64,000 nucleotides of DNA from CAG-873 sp910578365. Its GTDB lineage: Bacteria > Bacteroidota > Bacteroidia > Bacteroidales > Muribaculaceae. The DNA is taken from assembly GCA_951635545.1 (NCBI GenBank), contig OX620685.1, forward strand, positions 3,348,001-3,412,000, written 5' to 3'. The translations under genes and the position numbers were made by a program. Positions 1 through 8,252 of this stretch are shown one piece after another; the first letter of the stretch is position 1; the number at the start of each line of letters is the position of its first letter. The notes beneath the pieces are model-generated. The model saw nothing but the letters and a program-made list of their open reading frames with translations. It did not search any database and was not told the DNA's origin.

Positions 1-2
1 CA

Positions 3-350
3 GCACGGATTCTCGGAGCCATCGACATCGACCTTCACCCCAGGCGTACTCATGTGGCCGAATGGCTCTCTGCCATGGCATCGGCCGAGGTTGTAATCAC
101 CGACTCGTTTCACGGCACTGTGTTCGCAATTATATTCCACCGCAAGTTCGCGGTGCTGTCGAACCATCGCCGAGGCAACAGCCGCCTGCACTCCCTGCTA
201 TCGCAACTGGGGCTGGAAAATCATCTGATTGCAAATGAAAGCCATATTGACCGCTTGGTTGCCCTCGAACCCGACTGGCACGACGTTGAGTGCCGACTCG
301 ACGGACTGCGCAGTATATCGCTTCAATTTCTTAACGACGCCCTGAAATGA
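3..350 (+). CDS. Polysaccharide pyruvyl transferase family protein, C-terminal part
   Basis: The frame is open from the left edge of the window, so the start codon lies outside it and only about 115 C-terminal residues are visible. The segment VVITDSFHGTVFAIIF, followed by a short Ser/His-rich stretch, is typical of the C-terminal half of polysaccharide pyruvyl transferases (PF04230), which place pyruvate ketals on sugars of exopolysaccharide or capsule. A GTG at 54 could be read as a start, but the homology-like sequence continues upstream of it. The stop overlaps the ATG of the next glycosyltransferase by 4 bases (ATGA), which indicates translational coupling in a polysaccharide operon. Confidence 0.8.
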   Translation, partial: ARILGAIDIDLHPRRTHVAEWLSAMASAEVVITDSFHGTVFAIIFHRKFAVLSNHRRGNSRLHSLLSQLGLENHLIANESHIDRLVALEPDWHDVECRLDGLRSISLQFLNDALK

Positions 351-1339
351 ACACTGACACCATTGTAAAAATATCGGTAATCATTCCGGTATATAATGTT
401 GAGAAATACCTTTCGCGCTGCCTCGACTCTGTTTTACGACAAAGTCTTAGAGAAATCGAAGTGATATGTGTCGACGACTGCACCCCCAACGGCAGCGCGG
501 CGATAATCAACAGCTATGTTCAGCGCGACTCCAGAGTGAAAGCCATTCACAAAGCGCAGAACGAAGGCCCCATGAAAGCCCGCGAAAGCGGATACGACAT
601 GGCCTGCGGAGAGTATCTGTTTTTCTGCGACGGTGACGACCTGCTGCCCCCCGACGCCCTGTCCATGCTATACAATTCAGCTAAAGAAAGCGGCGCCGAC
701 ATTACTGTCGGCAATGCTGAGATGGTAGGCGAAAGCGGCAAAAAGGTACCGCGCCACAGGGCTACACGTGTAGGCAGCGACTACCGCTCATACATTCGTT
801 TTATTCTCAACTGGGGCACGCCTGCACTGTGGGGAATACTCTTCCGGCGCTCGCTCTTCGAGGGTGTGCGCTACACGGCGGAAAAGCACATGAAACTGTC
901 GGAAGACCGCCGACTTCTCACCGAAATTCTCATGCTGAGGCAACCGACAGTCCACGGACTCGACCGGGTGGTGTACTGGTACTGGATTAATCCCGCATCG
1001 TCGACCCGCACGAAAATCAATGAAAAGGCTGTTATCGGTCAGTTCAAATCTCTCTACGGCAGCTATGAATTCATAGAGGAGCGCAGTTCGGAATTTACAC
1101 ACTGCAACGACAACCAAATGATACGCTATCTGAGCCTGTACCTCGAAAAAGGCGCCAGGCCGGACTTGCTGAAATCAATTCATCCGGATATAAAACGACA
1201 GCTTGGCTACCGCCACATGGCCAATGTCTGCGGCACCCGTTTTGCGACACACACATTTCTGTGCATGCACTCGGCTGTGTACCGCTACGTCGTAAGCAGC
1301 GCCCGCATAATTATCCGCAGGCTTCAGGGTAAGGAATAA
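347..1339 (+). CDS. Family 2 glycosyltransferase
   Basis: A 330-residue cytoplasmic GT-A fold enzyme. The N-terminus carries the canonical GT2 opening ISVIIPVYNVEKYLSRCLDS, followed by the nucleotide-binding VICVDDCTPNGS stretch and the metal-binding CDGDD motif near residue 100. It should add one sugar from a nucleotide donor to a lipid-linked polysaccharide repeat; donor and acceptor cannot be told from sequence. The start overlaps the stop of the pyruvyl transferase gene by 4 bases. The 3' end converges with the minus-strand polymerase gene and overlaps it by 16 bases. Confidence 0.88.
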   Translation: MNTDTIVKISVIIPVYNVEKYLSRCLDSVLRQSLREIEVICVDDCTPNGSAAIINSYVQRDSRVKAIHKAQNEGPMKARESGYDMACGEYLFFCDGDDLLPPDALSMLYNSAKESGADITVGNAEMVGESGKKVPRHRATRVGSDYRSYIRFILNWGTPALWGILFRRSLFEGVRYTAEKHMKLSEDRRLLTEILMLRQPTVHGLDRVVYWYWINPASSTRTKINEKAVIGQFKSLYGSYEFIEERSSEFTHCNDNQMIRYLSLYLEKGARPDLLKSIHPDIKRQLGYRHMANVCGTRFATHTFLCMHSAVYRYVVSSARIIIRRLQGKE

Positions 1340-2670
1340 CTCAGAGCAGGCTTCTCCTCTTCTACTGTTTCAGGAGCGGTATAACGCGGCTGCAGCAACA
1401 TGTAGGCGAATATCATCCATGGAGCCGCCATACGCAAATAATCGGTGTAGAACATCGCCATTACCATCTGGGCAGTGATAAAGAGGGCAATTCTTTTATC
1501 GAAATACGGCAGCCCCTTACGGCGTAAGCAAGTTATGCGGAAAAATCCCCAGAGCCACCATATCAGACCAGGTATACCCAGCTCCATGACAATAAAGAGC
1601 AGCAGCATGCGGGTTCCGAACAGAGTCCATTCATATTCTTTGTAAAACTTGGTAGGCTTTATGGTTCTTGTGCCCTTCATGTGGCCCACGCCCACACCGG
1701 TCCAAAACCCGCCGGGCTCGTCGCGTATGACCGGATAGAGAAGTACAAGCTTGGCCATGCGAGGCACGTCCATAGCCCACCATTCAACCGACAGGGCATC
1801 GTCGAATTCACCGTCGAAATAGCGTTGCGCCAGTTCGGCATGGTATGCTATGTCGGAACCGCTGCCAAAGAAATATTCCTCCAGAAAGTCCTCCGACAAT
1901 ATATCTTCCGACGACTGGTTGGTAACGTCGACATATATACTGAATACCAGAGCGAAAACAGCGGCAGCAACAGGAACCATGAATATCGACTTTATAAACA
2001 GTGTCCTGTCGACCTTCACCAACAGCACTATATATATAAGCAGATATGCAAACGAAATTTTGGTTTCGTTCAACATTGTCGGGTACAACAGTATCAGGTA
2101 CTCCTTGTTTTGCTTTATGCTCTGCCAGATGTTGTTGTAGTCCCAGCGGCGGATTACAAAGTAAAACGACACCGCGAAAATCAGAGTCGACACCATGCCG
2201 GAACTGCCATAGCCGAACGAGCCGCCGCCGGCATCGTTGGCTCCGTATTTTACAAACTGCCAGGTAATACAGAATGCCTGCACATAGAGCCACACACGCA
2301 ACTGGCGATTCATAGATTTGCAGAAATCGGCCTTACGGTCCGACATCAGAAACCAGCGTACTATAGGCACCACAAACAGCAGCCCGATAAAGTCGCGCGC
2401 GCCATTGAGATAGTGTATCATTCCTACCTTGTTTACCAATATGGTAGATATGAACGCCATCAGCAGATACACCGCCAGAAACACAAAATCTCCGCGGTTG
2501 CGCATCATAACGATGCCCAGCATTATCAGAACGGCGTCGCCTAACAGCAGTACGACTGAATCAAGCGACTGTAGAAAAGGTAAAAATTCCTGGGATACAA
2601 AGCCCCAGCACATCATTATCCAGAATGTGATAATGTATATGCTATAGAAAAATTTGTACTTTTCCAACAT
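1324..2670 (-). CDS. O-antigen/EPS polymerase-like multispanning membrane protein
   Basis: A 448-residue protein made mostly of hydrophobic helices (about 10-12 likely membrane segments), with one large polar loop around residues 250-330. This layout fits Wzy-type polysaccharide polymerases or O-antigen ligases, families that are recognised by topology rather than sequence motif. It lies 16 bases downstream of the wzc-like gene and completes a wza-wzc-wzy order, so a role in polymerising repeat units in the inner membrane is likely. The 3' end overlaps the convergent GT2 gene. The exact family call is inferred from context. Confidence 0.7.
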   Translation of the reverse strand: MLEKYKFFYSIYIITFWIMMCWGFVSQEFLPFLQSLDSVVLLLGDAVLIMLGIVMMRNRGDFVFLAVYLLMAFISTILVNKVGMIHYLNGARDFIGLLFVVPIVRWFLMSDRKADFCKSMNRQLRVWLYVQAFCITWQFVKYGANDAGGGSFGYGSSGMVSTLIFAVSFYFVIRRWDYNNIWQSIKQNKEYLILLYPTMLNETKISFAYLLIYIVLLVKVDRTLFIKSIFMVPVAAAVFALVFSIYVDVTNQSSEDILSEDFLEEYFFGSGSDIAYHAELAQRYFDGEFDDALSVEWWAMDVPRMAKLVLLYPVIRDEPGGFWTGVGVGHMKGTRTIKPTKFYKEYEWTLFGTRMLLLFIVMELGIPGLIWWLWGFFRITCLRRKGLPYFDKRIALFITAQMVMAMFYTDYLRMAAPWMIFAYMLLQPRYTAPETVEEEKPALSYSLP

Positions 2671-2686
2671 TTTGGGGACAGCAGCT

Positions 2687-4966
2687 TTACTTGTTACCGT
2701 ATCCGTATGTCTTCTTCATTGCGGTACCGTTCACTACCAGCGACAGTTTGTGCAGTCGATGCTGTTCGTACACGGTGTTGGCGAAGCTGAGGTCGGAGCG
2801 CTTGGTGTAGTTGGCTCGACATACGTATATAGTAGCGTCGGACACACGGTCGAGTGTGAAGGTATCGCTCACGAGTCCAACCGGTGCAGTATCCACAATT
2901 ATGTAGTCGTACATTCCACGCAATTGTTCGAAGAATTCGTCGACCTTCTTCGAAGCAAGAAGTTCGGCCGGGTTCGGAGGTATGGGACCGGAAAGGATTA
3001 TGTCGAGATCGCCATAGCGAGGGTCGTTCACAACCATGTCGCCGATTGAAATCTTGTCGCTCGACAGATACTGGGTAACACCGAATTTGGCGTTCACTCC
3101 AAGATACTCGGACAGTTTGGGCTTGCGTATATCCATGCCCACCAGCAGCACTTTCTTGCCGAGCAACGACAGGCTCATAGCCAAATTGATGGATATGAAC
3201 GATTTGCCCTCGCCGGAATTGGTTGAGGTCATAAGCACCACCTTGTCGCTGGTATCGTTAAGGATAAACAGCAGGTTTGTGCGCAGCAGGCGGAACAGTT
3301 CGGCCGACGATGAAGTGTCGGAAGCTCCAACCACTACATGGCTGCCCGACTTGTCGACACCAATCTCGCCCAGTACAGGCATGTCGACCATGCGTTCTAC
3401 CTCCTGGCAGGTATCGAACTTCGTACGCAGTTTATTCTTGAAGTATACAAGTACCAGCGGCACAAGCACCCCAATGAACAGGAACAGCAGCATGGCCAGC
3501 TTCGGTTTCATCGAAATTGGGTCATTCAGAGCATAAGCCTCGTCGATAATTATGGCTTTGGCCTTGGTGTTGGCAACCATCATGGCAGTTTCCTCGCGGC
3601 GCTGGAGCAGGAACAGGTAGAGAGCCTGCTTTACTTCCTGCTGACGCTTCATGTTGATATATTCACGTTCCTGAGTGGGTACATTGCCGAGTTTGCCGGT
3701 AGTCTTTGCCATCTCAGCGCGGAGTTCACGCACCGGAATCATGGCGTTCTCATAAGCTTTCTGTGCCGATATAGCCACATTCTTGCGCATGGCTGCAATC
3801 TGTTCATCAAGGTTACGCAGTGCAGCATTGCCGTTCTTTGCGTTGTTCATAAGGTCAATACGGCTCAGCAGCAGCTCGTTGTAAGCAGTAATGGTCTTTA
3901 CCAGAGCTTCGTTGGTCATTGTCACGGGCACAAGTTCGAAAGCGTTGGCCGGGTTGTTTACAAACTCGGTGGCCATCTTTATAACAGCTGCATCGGCCTC
4001 GGCTTCGAGGAGTCGCTTGTCGATTTCGGCCCTGCGCTCGGTCTGATAAATAGCCTCGGCTTCCACGTCAATGATGCCGTGCTGCTGTTTGTAAGCCTGG
4101 ATGGCGCTCTCGGCGTCGTCGAGGTCATTGGCCAGCAGGCGGATTCGGTCGTCGATAAACAGCAAGGTTTTTTCGCCCTGCTGTGTCTTGTCGGACACGC
4201 CCTTGCGGTTGTAGAGCATAATCAGAGTGTTAAGTATGTCTTCACCGTAAGCTACATTTTCACTTTCGATGGCCATCTGTATCACATTGCTCTTGCGGTT
4301 GACAAGGTCTATATCAATGCTTTTGGCAAGCTGTTCGGCCGAAGCTCCGTAGCCCGAGAGGTATATCACAGTGCTGAGGCTCTCACCCGCAGGATAGTAT
4401 TGGGTGGTATCGAGTACAAATGTACCGTAAGGAGTCTTGACATCGGCAGGCAGTTTCACATCTTTCAGCTGAAGTATCTTGTCGCCCTTGGCCAGCACTT
4501 TGACATCGGCATTGAGTTTTTTGTCGACCGACACTTTGAACATAAGAGTTGTGGTCAGTGTGTCGGCCACATCGTTGTCGTTTTTAATCTGAACCGGGTA
4601 CTGCGGATATGCCAGACTCTTCTCCAGCAGGCCTTCCTTTATCAGATGAGTTTCGTTTATGCCAAGCTGCTTCACTACATCGCGCAAAAGCGAATGCGAC
4701 GACACCACAAACACTTCGTCGTCGACTTTAGTCGACGAACCGAAAAGTCCGCCAAGATCCATCGAGCTCAACAGAGGATTAGCTTCGTCGTCATCGATAA
4801 GCAAGTTTGCATGTACACTGTACTCGGTGTTGTGTGTCTTAACAAACACATACCCCAGCAGTCCGAAAAACACTATCGATATCACAAACCAATACCACGA
4901 TTTGCGATAGCCGTTCAGAATTGAATTGATGTCAATAAAGTCAGCCTGGTTGATTTTGGATGCCAT
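2687..4966 (-). CDS. wzc: Wzc-like polysaccharide co-polymerase with tyrosine autokinase domain
   Basis: A 759-residue inner-membrane protein. The N-terminal Wzz-type chain-length domain is bounded by a membrane segment near residues 30-50 and a second near 490-510, with a long coiled-coil periplasmic part between. The C-terminal BY-kinase shows Walker A STNSGEGKS (about residues 582-590), Walker A' VLLVGMDIRKPKL and Walker B YDYIIVDTAP (about 687-696). The usual C-terminal tyrosine cluster is short, ending KKTYGYGNK with two Tyr. With the Wza-like exporter 6 bases upstream it controls polymer length and export by phosphorylation cycles. An open antisense frame of over 500 codons runs through this gene and is only a composition shadow. 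Confidence 0.93.
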   Translation of the reverse strand: MASKINQADFIDINSILNGYRKSWYWFVISIVFFGLLGYVFVKTHNTEYSVHANLLIDDDEANPLLSSMDLGGLFGSSTKVDDEVFVVSSHSLLRDVVKQLGINETHLIKEGLLEKSLAYPQYPVQIKNDNDVADTLTTTLMFKVSVDKKLNADVKVLAKGDKILQLKDVKLPADVKTPYGTFVLDTTQYYPAGESLSTVIYLSGYGASAEQLAKSIDIDLVNRKSNVIQMAIESENVAYGEDILNTLIMLYNRKGVSDKTQQGEKTLLFIDDRIRLLANDLDDAESAIQAYKQQHGIIDVEAEAIYQTERRAEIDKRLLEAEADAAVIKMATEFVNNPANAFELVPVTMTNEALVKTITAYNELLLSRIDLMNNAKNGNAALRNLDEQIAAMRKNVAISAQKAYENAMIPVRELRAEMAKTTGKLGNVPTQEREYINMKRQQEVKQALYLFLLQRREETAMMVANTKAKAIIIDEAYALNDPISMKPKLAMLLFLFIGVLVPLVLVYFKNKLRTKFDTCQEVERMVDMPVLGEIGVDKSGSHVVVGASDTSSSAELFRLLRTNLLFILNDTSDKVVLMTSTNSGEGKSFISINLAMSLSLLGKKVLLVGMDIRKPKLSEYLGVNAKFGVTQYLSSDKISIGDMVVNDPRYGDLDIILSGPIPPNPAELLASKKVDEFFEQLRGMYDYIIVDTAPVGLVSDTFTLDRVSDATIYVCRANYTKRSDLSFANTVYEQHRLHKLSLVVNGTAMKKTYGYGNK

Positions 4967-4972
4967 AATCTT

Positions 4973-5776
4973 TTATTTTACGGTGAGAGCGATTACAAGC
5001 GATGCTATTACCGATGTAGCACTTACTATGGTTGATGTGAGGGAGAGTTTGTACGAGTTGTTCTGGTCGTATTTTGAGTTCGACTGACGCACCTTGTTCG
5101 GTGCCACATATATATAGTCGTTCTGTCGCAGATAAAAGTACGGCGACTTGAGTGTTTCCGACGAATTGAGGTCGAGATGCACAAACTTGCGCTCGCCGTT
5201 CTCCTCACGCACCAGCAGCACATTGTTTCGTTCGCCGTAAGGGGTAAGGTCGCCGGCATCGGACAGAGCGTCGAGCAGGCTGTAGCGGGTAGATGAAATC
5301 TCGAAGCGGCCAGGTTTGGTTACCTCGCCGGCCACCGATACTTTGAAATCGGCAAACTTCACTGTCACTTCGGGATTCTCCACTTCCTCGCCTATCCGTT
5401 TTTTCAGATAGTCGGTAAGGCTTTCGAGTGTCATACCGGCCACATGTATGGTACCGAGCTGCGGGAAACTGATGTCACCTTTAGAGTCAACGCGATAGGT
5501 TTCAAGCATATACTGAGTATTGATACTGTTGGTTCCGGACACCGGCGGAATATATGCCGGGCGGTTGAACAGAGCCGTGGCCTGCGGATTCTCCGAGGTC
5601 ACAGTTATCATCAGTTCGTCGTCGGGTTTGATTTCAGGGCGATAGTCCTGTACGGGCAGACTTCCTTCCTGTATTTCGGTAATGTCGGTAAAGTATGGGA
5701 GTACCGTTTTGTTATTGTTGCACGAGCATGCGAGAACGAGCAATACAGATGACAGAATTTGGTTTCTCAGTTTCAT
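4973..5776 (-). CDS. wza: Wza-like outer-membrane polysaccharide export lipoprotein
   Basis: A 267-residue protein with a lipoprotein signal peptide (lipobox LVLAC, likely lipidated Cys17). A Poly_export domain follows (LMITVTSENPQATALFNRP region) and then a SLBB-like segment (VSVAGEVTKPGRFEI, then NDYIYVAP). A C-terminal hydrophobic stretch (IVSATSVIASLVIAL) could be the membrane-spanning helix of a Wza-type barrel. It should form the outer-membrane export channel docking onto the Wzc-like protein encoded 6 bases downstream. It is the first gene of the minus-strand operon; a leader of about 120 bases separates it from the likely promoter at 5903-5910. Confidence 0.92.
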   Translation of the reverse strand: MKLRNQILSSVLLVLACSCNNNKTVLPYFTDITEIQEGSLPVQDYRPEIKPDDELMITVTSENPQATALFNRPAYIPPVSGTNSINTQYMLETYRVDSKGDISFPQLGTIHVAGMTLESLTDYLKKRIGEEVENPEVTVKFADFKVSVAGEVTKPGRFEISSTRYSLLDALSDAGDLTPYGERNNVLLVREENGERKFVHLDLNSSETLKSPYFYLRQNDYIYVAPNKVRQSNSKYDQNNSYKLSLTSTIVSATSVIASLVIALTVK

Positions 5777-5887
5777 TAGTTATTTTGGAAGATATTACGT
5801 GATTCAGGACCTCGCAGTCACACTTTCAGATAACGGATTTTGTTGTTAAATATTTTATATCGCTTTATTTTTACTGCCTTGCAGTCG

Positions 5888-5910
5888 ACAATAATTATTG
5901 TGCAAAGTTA
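5888..5910 (-). promoter_or_regulatory. Promoter -7 box and 14-bp palindrome upstream of the wza operon
   Basis: Read on the minus strand, TAACTTTG at 5910-5903 matches the Bacteroidota -7 consensus TAnnTTTG. No good -33 TTTG is seen at the usual 19-21 base spacing. Directly downstream, ACAATAATTATTGT (5888-5901) is a perfect 14-bp palindrome that would cover the transcription start, as expected for an operator. The regulator is unknown. The left copy of the 199-bp duplication begins inside this box, at 5905. Confidence 0.55.
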
Positions 5911-6103
5911 ATACAATTTTTTGGAATAAGGCTCGTTTTCTTGTCAGTAAGTTTACCCATCAGCAGTCTTTGTCATGAATATACTGGTAGTAGCCAATAT
6001 GTATCCGTCTGAAAGCGACCCTGTTTACGGCACTTTCGTAAAGAATTTCACAGATAGTGTAAGAGCGCGCAACCTGGGCGGACGAACCGATATTTGCACC
6101 ATC
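5905..6103. repeat. Left copy of 199-bp direct repeat (target duplication) flanking the IS1634-like element
   Basis: Bases 5905-6103 are identical to 8054-8252 at a constant offset of 2149. The match breaks at 5904/8053 and again at 6104/8253. It holds 70 bases of leader and the first 43 codons of the GT4 gene. The two copies directly border the IS ends, so this is best read as one very long target-site duplication. Confidence 0.95.
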
Positions 6104-6139
6104 GGGAGTTTGGGAGTTTCATTAAAAAATAATTTGTAA
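5975..6139 (+). pseudogene. Truncated 5' copy of the GT4 glycosyltransferase gene, ending in the IS
   Basis: The ATG at 5975 and 43 codons are identical to the start of the intact gene at 8124. The frame then enters the IS left end at 6104, reads GSLGVSLKNNL and stops at 6137-6139. The resulting 54-residue peptide has no catalytic part and is presumably non-functional. It exists because the insertion duplicated this part of the gene rather than splitting it. Confidence 0.92.
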
Positions 6140-6212
6140 ATAATTGGCTTTAAATTTGGTAGAGTCAATTTTTCTTTGTATCTTTGTTCTACCGTGTTCT
6201 AATTATAAAAGT

Positions 6213-7964
6213 ATGTATTTAGACATTCGCAAAGGCAAAGATCGCCGTTTCTACATAATGCAGGGATTTCGCGTAAAGGGTGGCGGAACCTCTACGAAAG
6301 TTTACATGAAATTAGGGAAGGAATCCGATATAAAGGAGAAGTACGGCTGCGCCGATGCCGAGGCATGGGCCCGCCAGAAACTAAAGGAGATAAACGACAG
6401 TATAAAGGAGGACAAGGCCTCTGTGATGGTCTCGTACAATCCTAATAAAAAGATCGAATCAGGCCAGTGGAGGAGCGTGCATTGCGGCCACATGGTACTT
6501 CTGCCTCTGTACAATAAGCTTGGGATGGCCAGATTCTCGGCAGAGGTGACTGCGCGCCACCGCTTTAAGTTCGACTTTGCCGATATCATGTGCAAGCTGG
6601 TGATGTGCCGGATCCTTTTCCCCGATTCCAAGCGAGCCACCAGGGAATGCCTGACAGACTTTGTCGATGCGCCTGATTTCTCGCTTGATGACATATACAA
6701 CTTCCTGGGGGTTCTGGCAAAGGAAATCACACCCTTGCAGAAGAGTCTGTATGATGCGACAAAAAATGAACTGTCCCGCAGGACAGGCGTGATCTACTAC
6801 GACTGTACAAACTACTATTTTGAGATAGAACGGGAAGACAGTCTGCGCAGATACGGCAAGTCAAAGGAGCACCGTCCTAATCCGATTGTACAGATGGGTA
6901 TGTTCATGGATGCGGACGGACTTCCTCTTGCGTTCTGCATCAATCCCGGCAACACAAGCGAGCAGCAGACCTTGCAGCCGCTCGAGGAGATACTTGCAAA
7001 TGAATTTAATCTCAGCGAGTTCGTGGTCTGCACAGATGCAGGGTTGGCAAGCATCAACAACAGACAGTACAATACTACGGAGGGACGGAACTATATAGTG
7101 ACACAGTCCATACCGGGCCTTCCAAAGCTGATGAAGGAATGGGCTCTCGAAAAGACAGGCTGGAGGAGACTTGGAGATAAGGAGGACCGGACCTATGACA
7201 TATCGGATATTGACCTTGAATCGGAAAAGGAACATCTCTATTACCATGAGCGCTGGTTCAAGGAAGACCGCTCGAACGTGAAGAATTACGAAGAACGACT
7301 GATAGTCACCTTCTCCCCCAAGTTCGCTCTGTATCAGCGACAGCTTCGTGCACAGCACATTGAGAAAGCGTTGAAGATGATAGAGAAAAAATCGGAGAAA
7401 TCTCGTCAGACGCAACAGGATCCGCGCAGGCTGATTGCCACGACATATTGTACCGCAGACGGTGAAGTGGCTGAAAAAAGTGTTATGAGCCTCGATCTGG
7501 AGGCGATAGAGAAGGAAAGTGCCATGGACGGTCTTAACTGTGTGGCTACCAGACTTGAGGACTCGGTCGGCGAGATACTTTACGTCAACGGCTTCCGGTA
7601 TGAGATTGAACATCTGTTCAGGGTCACCAAGACAGAGTTTGATGCACGTCCCGTATATCTGCGACGCGAAGACAGGATCCGGGCTCATTTTGCCATCTGC
7701 TTTGTGGCGTTGCTGCTGCTCAAGGCCTTCCAGAAGCAAATCAATGACGGCCTGAGCGAAGAGCACCAATACTCGACCGAGCAGATTATCAACGCCCTTG
7801 CGGGAATGGACTATAACGTGGTGAGGGGAACCGGATATGTGCCTGCGTACTCTGCCACCGAACTCAAGTCAAGATGTTGCGAGGTATCCAACGTACACAT
7901 TGACACGCAGATAGTAGTGAACCGTAAAATGCGACAGTATATCAAAATGTTAAAGAAATGTTAA
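6213..7964 (+). CDS. IS1634-family (IS4-like) transposase
   Basis: A 583-residue DDE transposase if started at ATG 6213 (MYLDIRKGKDRR). The frame is open back to a TTG at 6144, but the ATG follows an A/T-rich leader and gives the normal family start. Likely catalytic residues lie in VIYYDCTNYYFE (first Asp), EFVVCTDAGLAS (second Asp) and YEIEHLFRVTKTEFDARPVY (Glu). The C-terminal IRAHFAICFVALLLLKA is the family's usual closing helix. The gene has no in-frame stop, so the element may be active. A hairpin at 7990-8027 follows as a probable terminator. Confidence 0.9.
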   Translation: MYLDIRKGKDRRFYIMQGFRVKGGGTSTKVYMKLGKESDIKEKYGCADAEAWARQKLKEINDSIKEDKASVMVSYNPNKKIESGQWRSVHCGHMVLLPLYNKLGMARFSAEVTARHRFKFDFADIMCKLVMCRILFPDSKRATRECLTDFVDAPDFSLDDIYNFLGVLAKEITPLQKSLYDATKNELSRRTGVIYYDCTNYYFEIEREDSLRRYGKSKEHRPNPIVQMGMFMDADGLPLAFCINPGNTSEQQTLQPLEEILANEFNLSEFVVCTDAGLASINNRQYNTTEGRNYIVTQSIPGLPKLMKEWALEKTGWRRLGDKEDRTYDISDIDLESEKEHLYYHERWFKEDRSNVKNYEERLIVTFSPKFALYQRQLRAQHIEKALKMIEKKSEKSRQTQQDPRRLIATTYCTADGEVAEKSVMSLDLEAIEKESAMDGLNCVATRLEDSVGEILYVNGFRYEIEHLFRVTKTEFDARPVYLRREDRIRAHFAICFVALLLLKAFQKQINDGLSEEHQYSTEQIINALAGMDYNVVRGTGYVPAYSATELKSRCCEVSNVHIDTQIVVNRKMRQYIKMLKKC

Positions 7965-7989
7965 AATTTAGCCACTGAAATTTGTTAGC

Positions 7990-8027
7990 ACAATCGGACA
8001 CTCATAATCAACTGAGTGCCCGATTGT
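7990..8027 (+). terminator. Hairpin downstream of the IS1634-like transposase
   Basis: The arm ACAATCGG plus CACTCA pairs with TGAGTG plus CCGATTGT with one bulged base, loop TAATCAAC, 25 bases after the transposase stop. It is likely an intrinsic terminator inside the IS right end; the T tract is weak. Confidence 0.55.
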
Positions 8028-8053
8028 TATATGGTATAACTCCCAAACTCGGG

Positions 8054-8252
8054 AAGTTAATACAATTTTTTGGAATAAGGCTCGTTTTCTTGTCAGTAAG
8101 TTTACCCATCAGCAGTCTTTGTCATGAATATACTGGTAGTAGCCAATATGTATCCGTCTGAAAGCGACCCTGTTTACGGCACTTTCGTAAAGAATTTCAC
8201 AGATAGTGTAAGAGCGCGCAACCTGGGCGGACGAACCGATATTTGCACCATC
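8054..8252. repeat. Right copy of 199-bp direct repeat (target duplication)
   Basis: Identical to 5905-6103. It starts directly after the IS right end and supplies 70 bases of leader plus the first 43 codons of the GT4 gene, which then runs on uninterrupted. Because this copy is complete at the 3' side, the glycosyltransferase frame is restored. Confidence 0.95.

Larger units (their letters stand above)
6104..8053 (+). mobile_element. IS1634-like insertion sequence, about 1.95 kb
   Basis: One long transposase gene is bounded by inverted ends. GAGTTTGGGAGTT at 6106-6118 is repeated inverted at 8038-8050, a perfect 13-bp match, with 2-3 unmatched G/C bases outside each arm, so the exact edges are uncertain by about 3 bases. 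Both sides are bordered by identical 199-bp sequence. Long, variable-length target duplications are an established oddity of IS1634 from Mycoplasma mycoides, and the transposase belongs to that family by sequence pattern, so family and duplication length agree. Confidence 0.9.

Noticed and set aside
3338..4924. Open antisense frame of more than 500 codons over wzc
   Set aside because: It runs against a clear Wzc-like protein with all kinase motifs; its translation shows no domain and is biased as expected from codon-position shadowing.
5905..8252. Pre-existing 199-bp tandem duplication with later IS insertion at its junction
   Set aside because: It would need an insertion exactly at the junction by chance. 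Long target duplications are known for the IS1634 type, so one event explains all. Not fully excluded.
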